From: Bacillus sp. BP-3 | Lineage (GTDB): Bacteria; Bacillota; Bacilli; Bacillales; Bacillaceae_G | Assembly: GCF_028401955.1 (NCBI RefSeq) | Contig: NZ_JAQOTJ010000006.1 | Location: 222,397-286,396, forward strand | DNA: 64,000 bases | Direction: 5' to 3' | Shown here: positions 9,179 to 17,478 of the stretch, one piece after another | Layout: each line of letters begins with the position of its first letter | Position numbering within the stretch: the first letter of the stretch is position 1 | Translations under genes and position numbers: made by a program | Notes under the pieces: model-generated | Told to the model about the DNA's origin: nothing | The model's input: only the letters and a program-made list of their open reading frames with translations | The model's database searches: none

Positions 9179-9598
9179 TTATTTGGATTTAAAATAAATA
9201 ATTTCGGGGTCTCCTTCATCTAGGTTTTCAACTATTCCACTCTGTACAAATCCATTTGATTCAAAAACTTGCTGCATATCATAGTTAGAACGATTCGTAG
9301 AAGAAAATATTTTCATAGTCGGTGATATATTCACCATATAATCCATTAGGTAACTTGCATATCCTTTCCGTCTCTTAGATGGTGATACTATGATTAGTGA
9401 AATAAACGCACAATCAAAGAAGTTAGTATCGTATATTAAAAATCCAACAATAGAATTTTCTTCTATTGCAACTATACAACATCCTAATTCGATGGCGTTT
9501 TGTATATAAGTTTGTCTGCTTTTATTTCCAATAACCTCGCTGTCTATTTCAACAATTTTTTCTAAATCTATTATTTGAGCTTTAACGATATCCTTCAA
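9179..9598 (-). CDS. GNAT family N-acetyltransferase
   Basis: 139 residues beginning at a TTG codon at 9598, set by a GGGGGG ribosome site 7-8 bases upstream; there is no ATG alternative. The acetyl-CoA loop is seen in PSKRRKGYASYLMDY (the R/Q-x-x-G-x-A pattern), after a beta-strand segment FISLIIVSP. The substrate is unknown. It is transcribed toward truA and read from a region containing a decayed open frame. Confidence 0.8.
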   Translation of the reverse strand: MKDIVKAQIIDLEKIVEIDSEVIGNKSRQTYIQNAIELGCCIVAIEENSIVGFLIYDTNFFDCAFISLIIVSPSKRRKGYASYLMDYMVNISPTMKIFSSTNRSNYDMQQVFESNGFVQSGIVENLDEGDPEIIYFKSK

Positions 9599-9616
9599 AT
9601 TATTTCCCCCCGTTTG

Positions 9617-9746
9617 CTATGGTAAAATTAAAGTTCGTTCAATAATCTTGTCCGTTAATAAAATATAATTTGATCATTTCAATGAGCCATATTCCGCAAA
9701 CGCCTCTGTTAGTTCAATAAAAGTAATAATGTAATTTTATCCCCAT
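9617..9746 (-). pseudogene. Decayed small open frame upstream of the GNAT gene
   Basis: GGAGGGAATAATG at 9746 is an excellent start site, but the frame ends after ten codons. One base away, a frame reads NYIITFIELTEAFAEYGSLK, then TGA, then SNYILLTDKIIERTLILP and TAG. Both halves look like protein and share the NYI opening. The segment may be a degraded gene or a repeated spacer of the B. cereus group. The remaining bases to 9926 show nothing recognisable. Confidence 0.3.
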
Positions 9747-9926
9747 TATTCCCTCCTGAAATGTGAAAGACTAATTTTGCAACTGTGAATATAATACCAT
9801 AATTTACCTGTTAATTTGTTATTTACCCTCTTGGATGATAACTAAAATAGTACCCTAAATACGGTTTGGCAATAACTATTGTCATGTTAGTAATCGAAGT
9901 GTGATTTGTGCATTTAATCCTTATAT

Positions 9927-9984
9927 AACAACAAAAAATCGAGTATAAAACCAATACGGTTTCTGACCCGATTTTTTGTTGTTT
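9927..9984. terminator. Bidirectional intrinsic terminator
   Basis: AACAACAAAAAATCG pairs with CGATTTTTTGTTGTT across a 27-base loop. It lies just past the stop of the sigma-54 regulator gene. Confidence 0.75.
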
Positions 9985-10042
9985 CTTCACGTTATCTGAA
10001 CTACTTATCTATAAGAATAAAAGCTTACATAAACTCCTAATA

Positions 10043-11458
10043 TTACGTGTTGATCCCATACTTTTTTAAACGATATTGCAAATTTTGCCTACTTAATCCT
10101 AAGTATTTTGCTGCTTGTGAGATATTCCCTTTATGTTCGTTAAGGATTTGAATGATATATTCTTTTTCCATTTCTTTTATTGTGTTTTTTAAAGTTTTCG
10201 ATGTGTGATTTGATTGATCTGTTTCCCACTTAGATAGGGGAGGGTGAATAGGAAATTCATTTTTTGTTAGCTCATAAAAACGGGTTGGAAGATGAGAGGT
10301 TGTAATTACATCTTCGTCTTCAATTAAGTTCATAGAGCCTTCAATGATGTGCTCTAACTCGCGTATATTCCCAGGCCAATCATGTTTATAGAAAAAGTCG
10401 ATTACGCTGTTATCCACACCTTGCACTTGTAGAGCAAATTGCATGTTATATTTTTCAATAAAACGATGAAGAAGCGGTAAGATGTCTTCTTTACGCTGTC
10501 TTAAAGGCGGGAGAAATAAAGTAACGACGCTTAATCTGTAGTATAGATCTTTTCGTAAGCGATTGTGCGTGATCGCTTCAATAGGATCTTCGTTAATTGT
10601 AGCTATGATTCGAACGTCTACTTCTTTTTCTTGTGTTCCGCCGATTCTTCGGATTGTTTTATCTTGGATGGCACGCAACAATTTAGCTTGCAGTGCTGGG
10701 CTTAACGAGTTAATTTCATCTAATAATAAAGTGCCTCCTTGTGCTTCCTCAAATAAACCTGGTTTATCGATTGCTCCTGTAAACGCTCCTTTATTTGTAC
10801 CGAATAATAAGCTTTCCATTAAAGTTTCAGGAATGGCAGCGCAATTTTGCGAGATAAAAGGCCTTCCAGCACGCTGGCTTTCATGATGAATACTTTGTGC
10901 AAATAGTTCTTTTCCAGTTCCTGTTTCTCCCACGATTAGTACAGAGGAAGAGGTACGTGTTACTCTTTTTGCTTCCGCAATAACCGATTGAATGGCGCTA
11001 GAATTCCCAATTATATGATTGAAGGTAAATTTCGTATGATGCCCTCGTATGGCGTTTCCTCTACTAGTTTGTTTTAATGGAGGAATCTCCTTTACTATTT
11101 CAATAGCGCCCTTGATTTTCCCGTTTTTCACGATAGGAAAGGTATCATGAATCGTTGTAATCTCTTGTCCTTTATTATTAAAATAAGTTTGTTTTATATT
11201 TTTTCTCGCTTTTCCAACTGTTAACGCCTCGATAAGAGTACTATTTTGATTTTCTTCAAATGCAAATACGTCTAAAAGATTTTTATATAGTACCTCTTTG
11301 CGATCCATCGATTCAATTTCCATCATTTTGCGATTATAGATAATCGTTTTACATTCTTCATTAATCATGTGAATCCCAATATCAATTTCATTCAGTAAAG
11401 TTTCATATAACGTATTCATTTCAACTAATTTTTTGAAATTGATTTCTTCTGTATACAT
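10043..11458 (-). CDS. Sigma-54-dependent transcriptional activator with PAS sensor (RocR/BkdR-like)
   Basis: 471 residues. The N-terminal PAS-like domain (about 10-125) contains NEIDIGIHMINEECKTIIYN. The AAA+ domain (about 145-380) has Walker A GETGTGKE, the sigma-54 contact loop GAFTGA and Walker B TLLLDEINS. A Fis-type helix-turn-helix ends the protein (NISQAAKYLGLSRQNLQYRL). Such proteins bind an enhancer and use ATP to open sigma-54 promoters. The gene is divergent from a small biotinyl-fold gene whose upstream DNA carries a textbook -24/-12 element, so its target is almost certainly adjacent. RocR, its nearest recognisable relative, senses arginine breakdown products. The ligand here is unknown, but the downstream permease suggests an amino acid. 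The ATG has AAGGAGAAGGTG upstream. Confidence 0.93.
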   Translation of the reverse strand: MYTEEINFKKLVEMNTLYETLLNEIDIGIHMINEECKTIIYNRKMMEIESMDRKEVLYKNLLDVFAFEENQNSTLIEALTVGKARKNIKQTYFNNKGQEITTIHDTFPIVKNGKIKGAIEIVKEIPPLKQTSRGNAIRGHHTKFTFNHIIGNSSAIQSVIAEAKRVTRTSSSVLIVGETGTGKELFAQSIHHESQRAGRPFISQNCAAIPETLMESLLFGTNKGAFTGAIDKPGLFEEAQGGTLLLDEINSLSPALQAKLLRAIQDKTIRRIGGTQEKEVDVRIIATINEDPIEAITHNRLRKDLYYRLSVVTLFLPPLRQRKEDILPLLHRFIEKYNMQFALQVQGVDNSVIDFFYKHDWPGNIRELEHIIEGSMNLIEDEDVITTSHLPTRFYELTKNEFPIHPPLSKWETDQSNHTSKTLKNTIKEMEKEYIIQILNEHKGNISQAAKYLGLSRQNLQYRLKKYGINT

Positions 11459-11515
11459 GTTTCACCTTCTCCTTGTTATACCCTATGAAGACTGATTTTT
11501 CTTAATTTTAATAAA

Positions 11516-11537
11516 ATTTTTGCGAGTATGCAAAAAA
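11516..11537. promoter_or_regulatory. Candidate enhancer (UAS) for the sigma-54 activator
   Basis: A palindrome, TTTTTGC-GAGTAT-GCAAAAA, lies about 105-125 bp upstream of the -24/-12 promoter. That is the usual distance for an enhancer bound by a Fis-type helix-turn-helix activator, and it lies between the activator gene and its likely target. Confidence 0.55.
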
Positions 11538-11641
11538 AATTTGCGTTTTTAAGGTTAAAAATATTTAAGAGAGAAGAAAGATTTTGCGTAGAATGAAGAT
11601 TTTTTCAGTACAAACTCTTAATTCCAAGTCAGAAATTAGGT

Positions 11642-11657
11642 TGGTACATATCTTGCA
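11642..11657 (+). promoter_or_regulatory. Sigma-54 (SigL) -24/-12 promoter
   Basis: TTGGTACATATCTTGCA matches the TGGCAC-N5-TTGCA consensus with one change. The GG at 11643-11644 and the GC at 11655-11656 are separated by the required ten bases. It points toward the gene at 11740. Confidence 0.85.
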
Positions 11658-11739
11658 TAAATAATAATTGAGTTCTAGCAATTTGGAGGTGGGGTAAAAG
11701 CTTTACAAGCGTACTTAATAAGGAAGAGAGGTTTAAAAG

Positions 11740-11994
11740 ATGAAAACAGTAGTAGAAAACGTGTACAGTCCTTGTTATGGCAGAGTTGCAAAGTTATTTA
11801 TTCATGAAAGTTCCTATGTTTATGAGTGGGAGAAATTAGCTTTAATTGAAACCATGGATGAGCAGAAAGTAGAAGTTAAAGTGGGAATTAGCGGCTATGT
11901 GGAATTGCTAGAAGTAGAAGAAGGACAAGCTATCACGAGTGAAACATTATTAATAGTAGTTAGGGATGATTTATTGATCACAGGAAGTGATTAA
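11740..11994 (+). CDS. Small biotinyl/lipoyl-fold protein
   Basis: 84 residues, about the length of one biotinyl/lipoyl domain and nothing more. The first half (VYSPCYGRVAKLFIHESSYV) and the mirrored second half (VGISGYVELLEVEEGQAI) follow the paired-hammerhead pattern. At the tight turn where carriers have EAMKM or ETDKA, this protein has LALIETMDEQKVEV. The lysine of the MKM motif is replaced by Asp, and the nearest Lys is three residues on. It may therefore be unmodified or use a shifted lysine. It is the first gene behind the sigma-54 promoter, with AGAGAGG as ribosome site. The partner enzyme is unknown; no carboxylase or dehydrogenase is nearby. Confidence 0.7.
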   Translation: MKTVVENVYSPCYGRVAKLFIHESSYVYEWEKLALIETMDEQKVEVKVGISGYVELLEVEEGQAITSETLLIVVRDDLLITGSD

Positions 11995-12190
11995 TACAGT
12001 CTTTCTAGATAATGTACCGTTTTCTAAGAGTCTTTTAAACAATTGTAGTAAATGATAAAAAATTTTCGTAGCAACTATCTATCGAGTTATCGGTGTTTCC
12101 TTGGATTGGGAGATTTTCTTTTGAAACATCTCCCTCCTATTACAAATCTATAGTAATAATGAGAATGCACTTTATTCTTTTTATATTATT

Positions 12191-12205
12191 TTTAAAGCGT
12201 TTACA
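12191..12205. promoter_or_regulatory. Weak cre-like element upstream of the permease
   Basis: TTTAAAGCGTTTACA resembles the CcpA consensus on the reverse strand (TGTAAACGCTTTAA), with two mismatches in the second half. It lies 23 bases before the permease start. No second sigma-54 promoter is evident in the 233-bp gap. Confidence 0.3.
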
Positions 12206-12227
12206 TCTTTGACTAGGGGGAATTCAT

Positions 12228-13643
12228 ATGGAAAAGCAAAACCAGGAGTTAAAGCGAGAGCTAAAAAGTCGACACATATTTATGATTGCACTTGGAGGGG
12301 TTATTGGTACAGGGCTTTTCTTAGGATCTGGCTACACAATTCATGAAGCCGGACCAGGTGGTGCACTTGTCGCGTATCTTGTTGGAGGCTTTGTTATGTA
12401 TTTAACGATGCTTTGCCTTGGCGAATTAGCAGTTGCCATGCCGAATGCAGGATCTTATCAAGTGTATGCTACAAAGAATATTTCGCCTGCGGTAGGTTAT
12501 GTAGTTGGGTGGATGTCATGGCTAAACTGGGCTGTTACGATAGGAATCGAGTTAATCGCAGTGAGCATTTTAATGAAGCGCTGGTTTCCGGATGTTCCAT
12601 CTTGGATTTGGTGCGTCGCTTTTGCAGTCCTTCTTTTTGCCATTAATGCATTATCATCACGGAGTTTTGCAGAGGTTGAGTTTTGGTTTGCGAGTATTAA
12701 AGTCATTACGATTATTGCGTTTATTATTTTAGGCGGTGCAGCGATGTTTGGTTTTTTACATATGAAAGGAAATGAAGCAGCACCGATGCTTTCAAACTTT
12801 ACGGATCACGGGGGACTGTTTCCGAATGGACTGAAAGCGATTCTAGTTACAATGATTGCCGTCAACTTCTCCTTTCAGGGAACTGAAATTGTTGGTATTG
12901 CGGCTGGAGAGAGTGAAAATCCAGAGAAAACAGTTCCGAAAGCAATTAATAACACAGTTTGGCGCATATTCGTGTTTTTTATCCTTTCGATGTTTATACT
13001 CGCTGGCTTATTCCCATGGCAACAAGCAGGATTAGTAGAAAGTCCGTTTGTAGTTGTATTTGATAAAATTGGGATTCCATATGCCGCAGACATTATGAAC
13101 TTTGTTATTATTACAGCGGTGTTATCAGTAGCAAATTCTGGCTTATATGCAACTTCTCGTATGCTTTGGTCTATGTCCAGCCAAAGAATGATTAGTCCGA
13201 TTTTTGGGAAGTTATCTAAAAAGGGTGTTCCAATCTATGCATTAATCGCAAGTACGATTGTTGGTTGTCTGTCATTATTATGTGGTATATATGCAGAGGA
13301 TACTGTTTATTTATGGCTTCTTTCCATTGCAGGATTCGGTGCAATATTAGTTTGGGCATCGATTGCGTTATCAAACCTTCTAGGTAGAAGAATGTTTATA
13401 AAGCAAGGCGGGGATATTAAGGATTTGAAATTTAAAACGCCGTTGTATCCGTTTGTGCCGCTTCTTTCTTTCATATTAAATATGATTGTAATTGTGAGCA
13501 TGGCTTTTATTCCAGATCAACGTATGGCATTGTATTGCGGCATTCCGTTTATGTTAGTTTGCTTACTGTTTTATCATTTTTCTAAGAATAAAAAAATGAA
13601 ACAGGTTGAAGAAACGAATGCAAAAGAAGTTCACAGCTTATAA
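12228..13643 (+). CDS. APC-superfamily amino-acid permease (AAT family, RocE/RocC-like)
   Basis: 471 residues with about 12 membrane segments and a short polar C-terminal tail. It opens with the AAT-family signature HIFMIALGGVIGTGLFLGSG in helix 1, and later has GTEIVGIAAGE and the substrate-channel segment near NSGLYATSRM. The family imports basic or other amino acids by proton symport. Start ATG preceded by AGGGGG. It follows the sigma-54-controlled biotinyl-fold gene in the same direction and is probably expressed at least partly from that promoter by read-through. The exact amino acid cannot be read from the sequence; arginine/ornithine or gamma-aminobutyrate are reasonable guesses. Confidence 0.88.
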   Translation: MEKQNQELKRELKSRHIFMIALGGVIGTGLFLGSGYTIHEAGPGGALVAYLVGGFVMYLTMLCLGELAVAMPNAGSYQVYATKNISPAVGYVVGWMSWLNWAVTIGIELIAVSILMKRWFPDVPSWIWCVAFAVLLFAINALSSRSFAEVEFWFASIKVITIIAFIILGGAAMFGFLHMKGNEAAPMLSNFTDHGGLFPNGLKAILVTMIAVNFSFQGTEIVGIAAGESENPEKTVPKAINNTVWRIFVFFILSMFILAGLFPWQQAGLVESPFVVVFDKIGIPYAADIMNFVIITAVLSVANSGLYATSRMLWSMSSQRMISPIFGKLSKKGVPIYALIASTIVGCLSLLCGIYAEDTVYLWLLSIAGFGAILVWASIALSNLLGRRMFIKQGGDIKDLKFKTPLYPFVPLLSFILNMIVIVSMAFIPDQRMALYCGIPFMLVCLLFYHFSKNKKMKQVEETNAKEVHSL

Positions 13644-13692
13644 TAAAAACAAAGGAAATCGGGGCATGTTGCTCCGATTTCCTTTGTTTTTT
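13644..13692. terminator. Strong bidirectional terminator
   Basis: An 18-bp stem (AAAAACAAAGGAAATCGG against CCGATTTCCTTTGTTTTT) with an 11-base loop. It is shared by the permease and the convergent HTH gene. Confidence 0.9.
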
Positions 13693-13704
13693 ATGTGGAA
13701 TGAG

Positions 13705-14373
13705 CTATTCTTCTTTCTCTGATTTGTTCTTCATCTCAAGTAATTTTTCCTTTGCTAACTCTACTGCAATTGCATCATCTAAATACCCAATGGGAAAGAC
13801 GTAATCTGGAATAATATCGGTTGATAAAACGAAATAGAGCAAGGCACTTCCGAGAATTGCTCGTTCTTGAGATGTAATTGTTTCGTTGCAAAATTGATGA
13901 TACATATCTGTGAGTTGATCAATGAAAGGACCTGTACTATCAAGTTGTTGCAATTTTGTTAAGAATCCTTCATGAATAAGGCGTGTGCCTTCTGTTGTTT
14001 TTGCATAGCGTTCGTAATTTTCAAGCTCTTGTTTTACACGAGTTGTTGTGTACTTGTAATCAAATAAGTTAGAGGATTGTAATGTGTTTTGAATGGCATC
14101 AATTGATGTATACATTTCAGCCTGGGGTTCAGTAGTTTGGTGAGGCTGTTTGGCATACGTTGCATCATATAAGAACTGGATAGGAATTTGGAGACATTCT
14201 GCAAATTTTTGAAGATGCTTTTTCTTCGCTTGTTGCTTTCCATTAATAATTCGTGAAATGGTGGAAGGGTCAATATTAGTGAGCGTTCCAAATTGTCGCA
14301 TTGATAATGAACGCTCTTGTAACAATTCTTTTAATACGGTACCAAGTTGATGATTTATATTTTGAGTAGACAT
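13705..14373 (-). CDS. XRE-type HTH protein with DUF1232 domain
   Basis: 222 residues from the ATG at 14373, with AAAGGGG 12 bases upstream. Earlier in-frame starts would run into the divergent promoter region and add an implausible leader. Residues 10-65 form a Cro/C1-type helix-turn-helix (SMRQFGTLTNIDPSTISRII). The C-terminal 50 residues contain the DUF1232 pattern STDIIPDYVFPIGYLDDAIA, also seen in small membrane proteins. It probably binds DNA; the role of the DUF1232 part is unknown. It is divergent from the YtaF-like gene, which it may control. Confidence 0.82.
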   Translation of the reverse strand: MSTQNINHQLGTVLKELLQERSLSMRQFGTLTNIDPSTISRIINGKQQAKKKHLQKFAECLQIPIQFLYDATYAKQPHQTTEPQAEMYTSIDAIQNTLQSSNLFDYKYTTTRVKQELENYERYAKTTEGTRLIHEGFLTKLQQLDSTGPFIDQLTDMYHQFCNETITSQERAILGSALLYFVLSTDIIPDYVFPIGYLDDAIAVELAKEKLLEMKNKSEKEE

Positions 14374-14500
14374 AGGTTTAAGCGCCCCTTTTTGTTTCTG
14401 AAATGTTGATATTTTATTAAAAGTATATGAAACAGACAGGCACAATTGCTCAATATTTGCATACGATGCAATAAAAATAGCAATAAAGGAGTGCGTATTG

Positions 14501-15109
14501 ATGTATATAACAAGTTTGCTTTCCATTCTTTTTATTGGGATCGCTTCAAATTTAGATAATGCGGGTGTAGGCATTGCTTATGGAATTCGGAAGATTCATA
14601 TCTCATGGTTCAACAACTTTATCATCGCTTTCTTCGGTTTTCTCTTTACACTTTTGGCAGGTTTTTTTGGGAATTGGATTTCTTTGTTTATTTCAGATGT
14701 TACAGCTAATGTGATTGGTGCTATCGTATTGGGGAGTATTGGCGTATTGGTATTATGCCAGCCGCTGCTTAGTAAAGAAGTAGATGAGAGAAAGAAAAGC
14801 AATGTGTTGATGCATATTTTACGTAATCCAGAAGCAGCCGATTTTGATGAGTCTAAAACAATTGGCTTTTCAGAAGCAATTGTACTTGGCGTTGCATTAT
14901 CCATTAATAACATTGCAGGTGGCTTTGATGCAGGTGTGACAAATTTGAATTTGTGGATGACCGCTATTATTTCAGGATTTTTTAGCTTCTTATGTGTGAG
15001 GTTTTGTTCTTACATCGGTAAAAAATACTTAGCGCTGCACTTAGGGAAATGGGCAACTGTCATTGCTGGAGCTCTGCTTATTATCATTGCAGTTAAGCAG
15101 CTTTTATGA
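14501..15109 (+). CDS. ytaF: YtaF-like sporulation membrane protein (MntP-related fold)
   Basis: 202 residues. The ATG at 14501 is used because AAAGGAG lies nine bases upstream; an adjacent TTG at 14498 is less likely. It has six hydrophobic segments in two repeats, each with an Asn/Asp-containing signature: GIASNLDNAGVGIAYGIRK near the start and GVALSINNIAGGFDAGVTN later. This is the organisation of YtaF and the MntP manganese exporters. B. subtilis YtaF is expressed during sporulation. Transport of a divalent metal is an inference from the fold. Followed by a copy of the dispersed repeat. Confidence 0.8.
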   Translation: MYITSLLSILFIGIASNLDNAGVGIAYGIRKIHISWFNNFIIAFFGFLFTLLAGFFGNWISLFISDVTANVIGAIVLGSIGVLVLCQPLLSKEVDERKKSNVLMHILRNPEAADFDESKTIGFSEAIVLGVALSINNIAGGFDAGVTNLNLWMTAIISGFFSFLCVRFCSYIGKKYLALHLGKWATVIAGALLIIIAVKQLL

Positions 15110-15139
15110 AAGATATATAAGTTAAAGAACGACATGATT

Positions 15140-15275
15140 CCTCTTTTTCTTTTTGGTTGGACGAGAGCGTCTGGGCGTGCATAGAAGCGGTCAGGGCCTA
15201 TTTCCGCCACGTGCAATGTTTAAAATAAAAGGAAAAAGTGAGTAGCGGTTCTGTTGTATGCTGCATAGCAGCAAG
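15140..15275 (+). repeat. Dispersed structured repeat, copy 1 of 6
   Basis: About 135 bp opening with CCTCTTTTTCTTTTTGG, then GACGAGAGCG, a hairpin core (CTGGGC ... GGTCAG around GCATAGAAGC), a TTTAAAATAAAAGG segment, and an end near GCTGCATAGCAGCA. It matches the copies at 17158, 20561, 21629 (reverse), 39439 and 58500. It fills most of the gap 15110-15387. Confidence 0.8.
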
Positions 15276-15387
15276 TATAGAGGAAAACATTTTTCTACCA
15301 TTTCCTCGGAAATACAACAAACCATTGCATATGTCGACGAACTTTTATTTATACTAACATAGACTTTAGGTAAAGGAAGGTGTTAGT

Positions 15388-15546
15388 ATGGGACGCGGTA
15401 AATCCTTTGATCATAAGAAAAAAGGACACGATCATCAACCTCCAAAAGGTGCGTATATTCATAAAGATGTAAATGAACATACGTTAGAAGAGGAAGAATT
15501 ACCAGTAAATATTGAAACGTATAAAAATAGTTTGAAAAAACATTAA
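15388..15546 (+). CDS. Small hydrophilic protein, function unknown
   Basis: 52 residues, not in any large frame. The ATG at 15388 follows AAAGGAAGGTG, and the stop is built into a strong terminator, so it is very likely a real transcription unit. The N-terminus is basic and histidine-rich (GRGKSFDHKKKGHDHQPPKG) and the second half acidic (LEEEELPVNIETYKN). Small proteins of this kind are common in Bacillus spores, but nothing in the sequence proves that here. Confidence 0.7.
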   Translation: MGRGKSFDHKKKGHDHQPPKGAYIHKDVNEHTLEEEELPVNIETYKNSLKKH

Positions 15547-15573
15547 AAAGCACCTAAAAAGGTGCTTTTTCTA
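15545..15573 (+). terminator. Intrinsic terminator
   Basis: AAAAAGCACC pairs with GGTGCTTTTT over a 6-base loop, overlapping the stop codon of the 52-residue gene. Confidence 0.88.
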
Positions 15574-15593
15574 CATGTAATGGAAGCTTCATT

Positions 15594-15935
15594 TTACCGA
15601 ATATCTTCAAATAATTGTTCCGTTTCTTCATACATTTCATAGTCACTTAGTACTTGAATACAGCGCCATTTTAACTCTTCGATATTTTGTTCTAAATCTT
15701 CCGGGATTAAATTTTGAATGTCTTCTAATTCGATGCCAAGATGGACAATTTCCAATACTTTATCATCAATACTTCGGTCCATTAACAATTCTAGTACGTC
15801 TAGATTAAATATGTATCGATAGGCTTCATCAAGGGAAACAACTTTCAATTTTAAACTTTCAACGATGCTTAATACAAAAAGAAGGATGGTCTTTTCGAGA
15901 ACTGCCTGATCTTCTGTTTGAAGGATGAGTTTCAT
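15594..15935 (-). CDS. Conserved hypothetical protein (DUF3969-like)
   Basis: 113 residues from the ATG at 15935. The ATG at 15947 forms part of the GGAGG ribosome site and is unlikely to be the start. The protein is almost wholly alpha-helical and acidic, with no membrane segment or metal motif (KLILQTEDQAVLEKTILLF, then many Leu/Glu heptads). It resembles small B. cereus proteins assigned to DUF3969; that link is from memory and weak. It is read from a 130-bp gap with a perfect inverted repeat that could be its operator. Confidence 0.6.
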   Translation of the reverse strand: MKLILQTEDQAVLEKTILLFVLSIVESLKLKVVSLDEAYRYIFNLDVLELLMDRSIDDKVLEIVHLGIELEDIQNLIPEDLEQNIEELKWRCIQVLSDYEMYEETEQLFEDIR

Positions 15936-15985
15936 GAGCACCTCCATTTTATTCAGAATGCTTTCCGTAAGAGTAAGTTAGTTAA

Positions 15986-16005
15986 CCATTTAGACTCCTA
16001 AATGG
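15986..16005. promoter_or_regulatory. Perfect 8-bp inverted repeat, possible operator
   Basis: CCATTTAG-ACTC-CTAAATGG lies about 50 bp upstream of the 113-residue gene. It has no T-tract, so it looks more like a dimer binding site than a terminator. Confidence 0.35.
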
Positions 16006-16066
16006 AAATATACTAGGCTGTACTATACTATTCGGAGGTGTATGGTGAATATGCACAATTATATTG

Positions 16067-16093
16067 AAAAAAGCGTCATTTCAGACGCTTTTT
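16067..16093 (-). terminator. Intrinsic terminator of glsA
   Basis: AAAAAGCGTC pairs with GACGCTTTTT over a 6-base loop. The 3' side overlaps the glsA stop codon. Confidence 0.8.
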
Positions 16094-17021
16094 AGAAAAT
16101 GCTCCAACCTTCTTGTTCAGAAAGTAATTCTAATATTTTCAATCCAGCAAGGCTATTTCCGTTTTCATCTAGTGCAGGACCGAAAATACCAATACCCATT
16201 TCACCTTTTACACATCCTAAAATACCGCCAGCTACACCACTTTTCGCTGGGATCCCAACGCGAATTGCAAATTCTCCAGATTCGTTGTACATACCGCATG
16301 TCACCATAAAAGTTTTACAAATTTTCGTAATGTGTTTTGGGATAATTTGCTTCTTATAGTATGGATCATAACCATCCATTGCAAAGATGAGTCCAATACG
16401 AGCTAAGTCGATACAACTTACTTCAATTGCGCATTGGCGTGTGTATAGGTCCATTAGCTCTTCGATATCCCCATCAATGATGTTGTTTTGCTTCATATAG
16501 TAACAAAGAGAACGATTTAAATAAGCCGTTTCTAATTCAGAGATGGCCACTTTAGAAGAGTAGTTAATGGAAGGATTATCTGTAATATCACGCACAAATT
16601 GAAGGATACGTTCCATTTTCTCTTCATTAGAATTTCCTGCAATCATACTTGTAATCGCTAATGCCCCAGCATTAATCATTGGATTTAATGGTTTAGATGG
16701 GCTTGTTGTCTCTAGCTTAATAATAGAATTAAAAGGATCGCCAGTTGGTTCCATGCCAACTTTAGAAAATACATATTCTTCACCACAATCTAAAAGTGCG
16801 AGTGCCAGTGTAATTACTTTTGAAATACTTTGAAGGGTAAAAAGGGTCTGGGATTTTCCAGCATGACTGTAATGGTTGTCTTTATGATAAATTGCAATCC
16901 CTAAATCATCAGGATTTGCATTTCCTAACTCAGGAATATACGTTGCAAGCTTACCTTGTTTCGTATAGGGCTGAACTTGATCTAATAATTGTTGTAAGTT
17001 GTTAGTCTCGATACACTGCAT
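16092..17021 (-). CDS. glsA: Glutaminase
   Basis: 309 residues from the ATG at 17021, placed eight bases after AGGGGT; an in-frame GTG at 17030 overlaps that site. The serine beta-lactamase-like fold of glutaminases is clear. Ser65-x-x-Lys68 is in LQSISKVIT, the conserved NPMINAGAL follows at about 115, then CYYMKQN, and the SGVAGG oxyanion segment near the C-terminus. The enzyme converts glutamine to glutamate and ammonia in the cytosol. Length matches the 309-residue GlsA2 type. It stands alone between two terminators. No regulator is visible nearby. Confidence 0.95.
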   Translation of the reverse strand: MQCIETNNLQQLLDQVQPYTKQGKLATYIPELGNANPDDLGIAIYHKDNHYSHAGKSQTLFTLQSISKVITLALALLDCGEEYVFSKVGMEPTGDPFNSIIKLETTSPSKPLNPMINAGALAITSMIAGNSNEEKMERILQFVRDITDNPSINYSSKVAISELETAYLNRSLCYYMKQNNIIDGDIEELMDLYTRQCAIEVSCIDLARIGLIFAMDGYDPYYKKQIIPKHITKICKTFMVTCGMYNESGEFAIRVGIPAKSGVAGGILGCVKGEMGIGIFGPALDENGNSLAGLKILELLSEQEGWSIF

Positions 17022-17157
17022 AATAAACACCCCTAGTTGTATTAGTGATTAAATTTAACTTGCCCCTACAAGTGTGGAAATAAATAATAACACGAAATTA
17101 AGGAATGATAAAATGAAACTTCTATGCATTTCCTTTTATATAAAGAAAATGCATAGA

Positions 17158-17292
17158 AATCCCTCTTTTTTAGGTGGTCGAGAGCATTTGGTCATGTATA
17201 GAAGTGGTCAGTTCCTTTTTTTACATGTGCGAGGTTTAAAACAAAGGGAGACAACAAAAGCAGGTCATGTTGTTTTCTGCATAGCTACGATT
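17158..17292 (+). repeat. Dispersed structured repeat, copy 2 of 6
   Basis: Same order of elements as copy 1: CCCTCTTTTTTAGG, TCGAGAGC, hairpin core TTGGTC ... GGTCAG (with changes that keep pairing), GTTTAAAACAAAGGGAG, then TTGTTTTCTGCATAGC. It lies in the 450-bp gap between glsA and the PTS gene. Confidence 0.8.
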
Positions 17293-17410
17293 TAGATGCC
17301 GTAAAGTCAAAATGGATTTATATAGATTACAAAAGGAAAATAAATTTATAAAAAAAATGAGTATAATAACTACACATCTATACAACTATATGTTATTATG
17401 TTTTTGTAAT

Positions 17411-17424
17411 AGAAAGCGTTTTCT
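17411..17424. promoter_or_regulatory. Candidate CcpA cre site
   Basis: AGAAAGCGTTTTCT is a near-palindrome matching the core of the cre consensus (RAAARCG/YTTTCW), 55 bp upstream of the PTS gene. That position could block transcription when preferred sugars are present. Confidence 0.6.
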
Positions 17425-17478
17425 AAAACATATTTATAATTGGTAACGATTTCATAATTTTGGATAGGGGGAATTCAG

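Noticed and set aside
16041-16094. A 16-17 codon frame on the plus strand ([15 protein letters not shown]) after GGAGGTG
   Set aside because: Its last half is the glsA terminator read in reverse, and spacing from the ribosome site to each start is poor. More likely chance.
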